DNA from: an uncultured Helicobacter sp.
GTDB taxonomy: Bacteria > Campylobacterota > Campylobacteria > Campylobacterales > Helicobacteraceae
Length of the DNA: 5,552 nucleotides
Assembly (NCBI GenBank): GCA_944325475.1
Contig: CALVAF010000081.1
Coordinates: 1 to 5,552, forward strand
Direction: 5' to 3'
The translations under genes were made by a program, and so were the position numbers. The notes below the pieces were generated by a model. The model worked only from the letters and a program-made list of their open reading frames with translations. It did not search any database and was not told the origin of the DNA. Shown in pieces: positions 4,496-5,552 of the stretch. Every line of letters begins with the position of its first letter. The first letter of the stretch is position 1.

Positions 4496-5552
4496 TTAGA
4501 AATTTCCTGTTAAAGAAACCCATAGTCTCCTTCCTTCTTCAATACGATTATATCGGCTAACATAATTTGTTCCATCAGGCACAAAACTATCAGTAAAGGA
4601 TTTGTTAAGTAGATTATACACTGCCACATTAAACTTCCAATCATCATTAATAGCATAAGCTGTCCCAATGCTTAATAAGAAAACATTTTTATAATAATCC
4701 CCAATGACACTATCGCCTCCAGTAGCTCTATTACCTTGCCATTGTCCTCTGATATAAGGGCTAAAGGATTGTATTTTATAACTCACTTTAGCAATCACAT
4801 TATGTTTTAGAGAATTGGCTTCTGGCTTCCCAACAGAACTAGCACTAGAGGATTCTTTAACTTCTGAATCCAAATAAGTATAAGCAAAATCAAGGTTTAT
4901 TTTTTCAAACAATGTGATTCCACCACCAAGCTCCAAGCCCATATAACGCACCTCTCCATGGTTAATTGCTTGGGAACAACGTTGGTAATCACACACTCCA
5001 ACACCCTCTATTTGTGCGCCATTTGCAATAGTTGTAGTGGAAATTTTATCTTTAAAATCTGTTAAAAATCCAGTTGCGCTGAGATAATAAAAATCTTTTT
5101 GATAGATTGCGCTAATCTCGTAATTTATTGAAGTTTCTTCTTTGAGATTAGGGTTTCCATAAATTGGAAATCTACCCTGACCGCTAAAATTATAATATCC
5201 CGGAATCAAACGATTGGCTTGAGGGGCTTTAAATCCCGTAGCAACCCCTCCTTTAAGCGTGAGCTCTTGGGTGGGATTATAGACAAGATAAGCACGTGGA
5301 GAGACATTATTTCCAAAAATTTCATGTTTATTATATCTTGCTCCAAAAGTAGCATTGAGATTTTCTAAAACCGCCAATTCATCTTCTGCATACACACCAA
5401 AAAGATAAGAATCAAACTTTGTAGGATTTGCAATTTTATCCTGCATTTTCTCCAAACGATATTCCGCACCAACACTAAGGATATTAGAGTTTCCAAGAGG
5501 AATAACAGCCTTAGTATCTGCAATAATATCTTCTGCTTTAATATCTCTATTT
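4496..5552 (-). CDS. TonB-dependent outer-membrane receptor, CirA/CfrA-like, C-terminal part (cut by window edge)
   Basis: The frame is open to the window edge, so 351 C-terminal residues are seen; the signal peptide, TonB box and plug lie outside. Such receptors import ferric siderophores through a 22-strand barrel using TonB energy. Visible marks: alternating barrel strands ending in the terminal aromatic WVSLTGNF; SPRAYLVYNP, then GVATGFKAPQANRL and YGNPNLKEETSINYE, the conserved block of the CirA/FepA/CfrA group; late strands KFNVAVYNLLNKSF and EGRRLWVSLTGNF. Two Cys at fragment residues 187 and 192 (CDYQRC) probably form a disulfide in an extracellular loop. A catecholate siderophore such as enterobactin is the likely ligand type by family, but the ligand cannot be read from this part. 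Any Fur control would lie upstream, outside the window. A TTG at 5455 is internal and not the start. Confidence 0.93.
   Translation of the reverse strand, partial: NRDIKAEDIIADTKAVIPLGNSNILSVGAEYRLEKMQDKIANPTKFDSYLFGVYAEDELAVLENLNATFGARYNKHEIFGNNVSPRAYLVYNPTQELTLKGGVATGFKAPQANRLIPGYYNFSGQGRFPIYGNPNLKEETSINYEISAIYQKDFYYLSATGFLTDFKDKISTTTIANGAQIEGVGVCDYQRCSQAINHGEVRYMGLELGGGITLFEKINLDFAYTYLDSEVKESSSASSVGKPEANSLKHNVIAKVSYKIQSFSPYIRGQWQGNRATGGDSVIGDYYKNVFLLSIGTAYAINDDWKFNVAVYNLLNKSFTDSFVPDGTNYVSRYNRIEEGRRLWVSLTGNF

Noticed and set aside
4496..5455. Receptor gene starting at the TTG at 5455
   Set aside because: The frame stays open to the window edge with barrel-like residues upstream (ILSVGAEYRLEKM), so this codon is internal and the gene is truncated by the window, not by a real start.

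Overview
The window is an AT-rich stretch (GC roughly one third by eye) of a Campylobacterota chromosome, most likely a non-pylori Helicobacter. The strongest reason is the gene trio parvulin-type PPIase, class II fructose-bisphosphate aldolase and elongation factor P, in the order known from H. pylori HP0175-HP0176-HP0177. The aldolase keeps its active-site residues at the H. pylori numbers (Asp82, His83, His180, His210). The adjoining mltC and bpt genes are not, to my knowledge, a H. pylori arrangement, so an enterohepatic-type species is more likely. Every supported gene is on the minus strand, so the window reads right to left.

Right end (5552 to 4496): the C-terminal 351 residues of a TonB-dependent outer-membrane receptor of the CirA/CfrA ferric-siderophore type; its 5' part lies outside the window. 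It ends at a good hairpin terminator (4437-4477). Directly beyond is a perfect 20-bp inverted repeat (4380-4434) of unknown role, then an AT-rich promoter region.

Middle (4278 to 1915): a compact operon. The secreted chaperone/PPIase (Peb4/CBF2 family) is followed after 8 bp by fba, and fba after 14 bp by efp, each with a clear Shine-Dalgarno sequence. The operon joins periplasmic protein folding, central carbon metabolism and rescue of ribosomes stalled at polyproline.

Left (1914 to 1): a 264-bp gap after efp holds a 17-codon ORF with a good ribosome site that looks like a gene remnant, a weak hairpin terminator, a likely promoter, and a hairpin at the predicted mRNA 5' end. A second transcription unit follows: a doubtful small ORF of up to 75 codons with a possible frameshift tract, mltC (lipoprotein lytic transglycosylase, TTG start), and the first 39 codons of bpt (aspartate/glutamate leucyltransferase of the N-degron pathway). 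These three overlap by 1-4 bases, suggesting translational coupling.

I see no CRISPR array, tRNA, rRNA, insertion sequence or phage gene, and nothing that amounts to a new multi-gene system. The points worth following are in the two intergenic regions.
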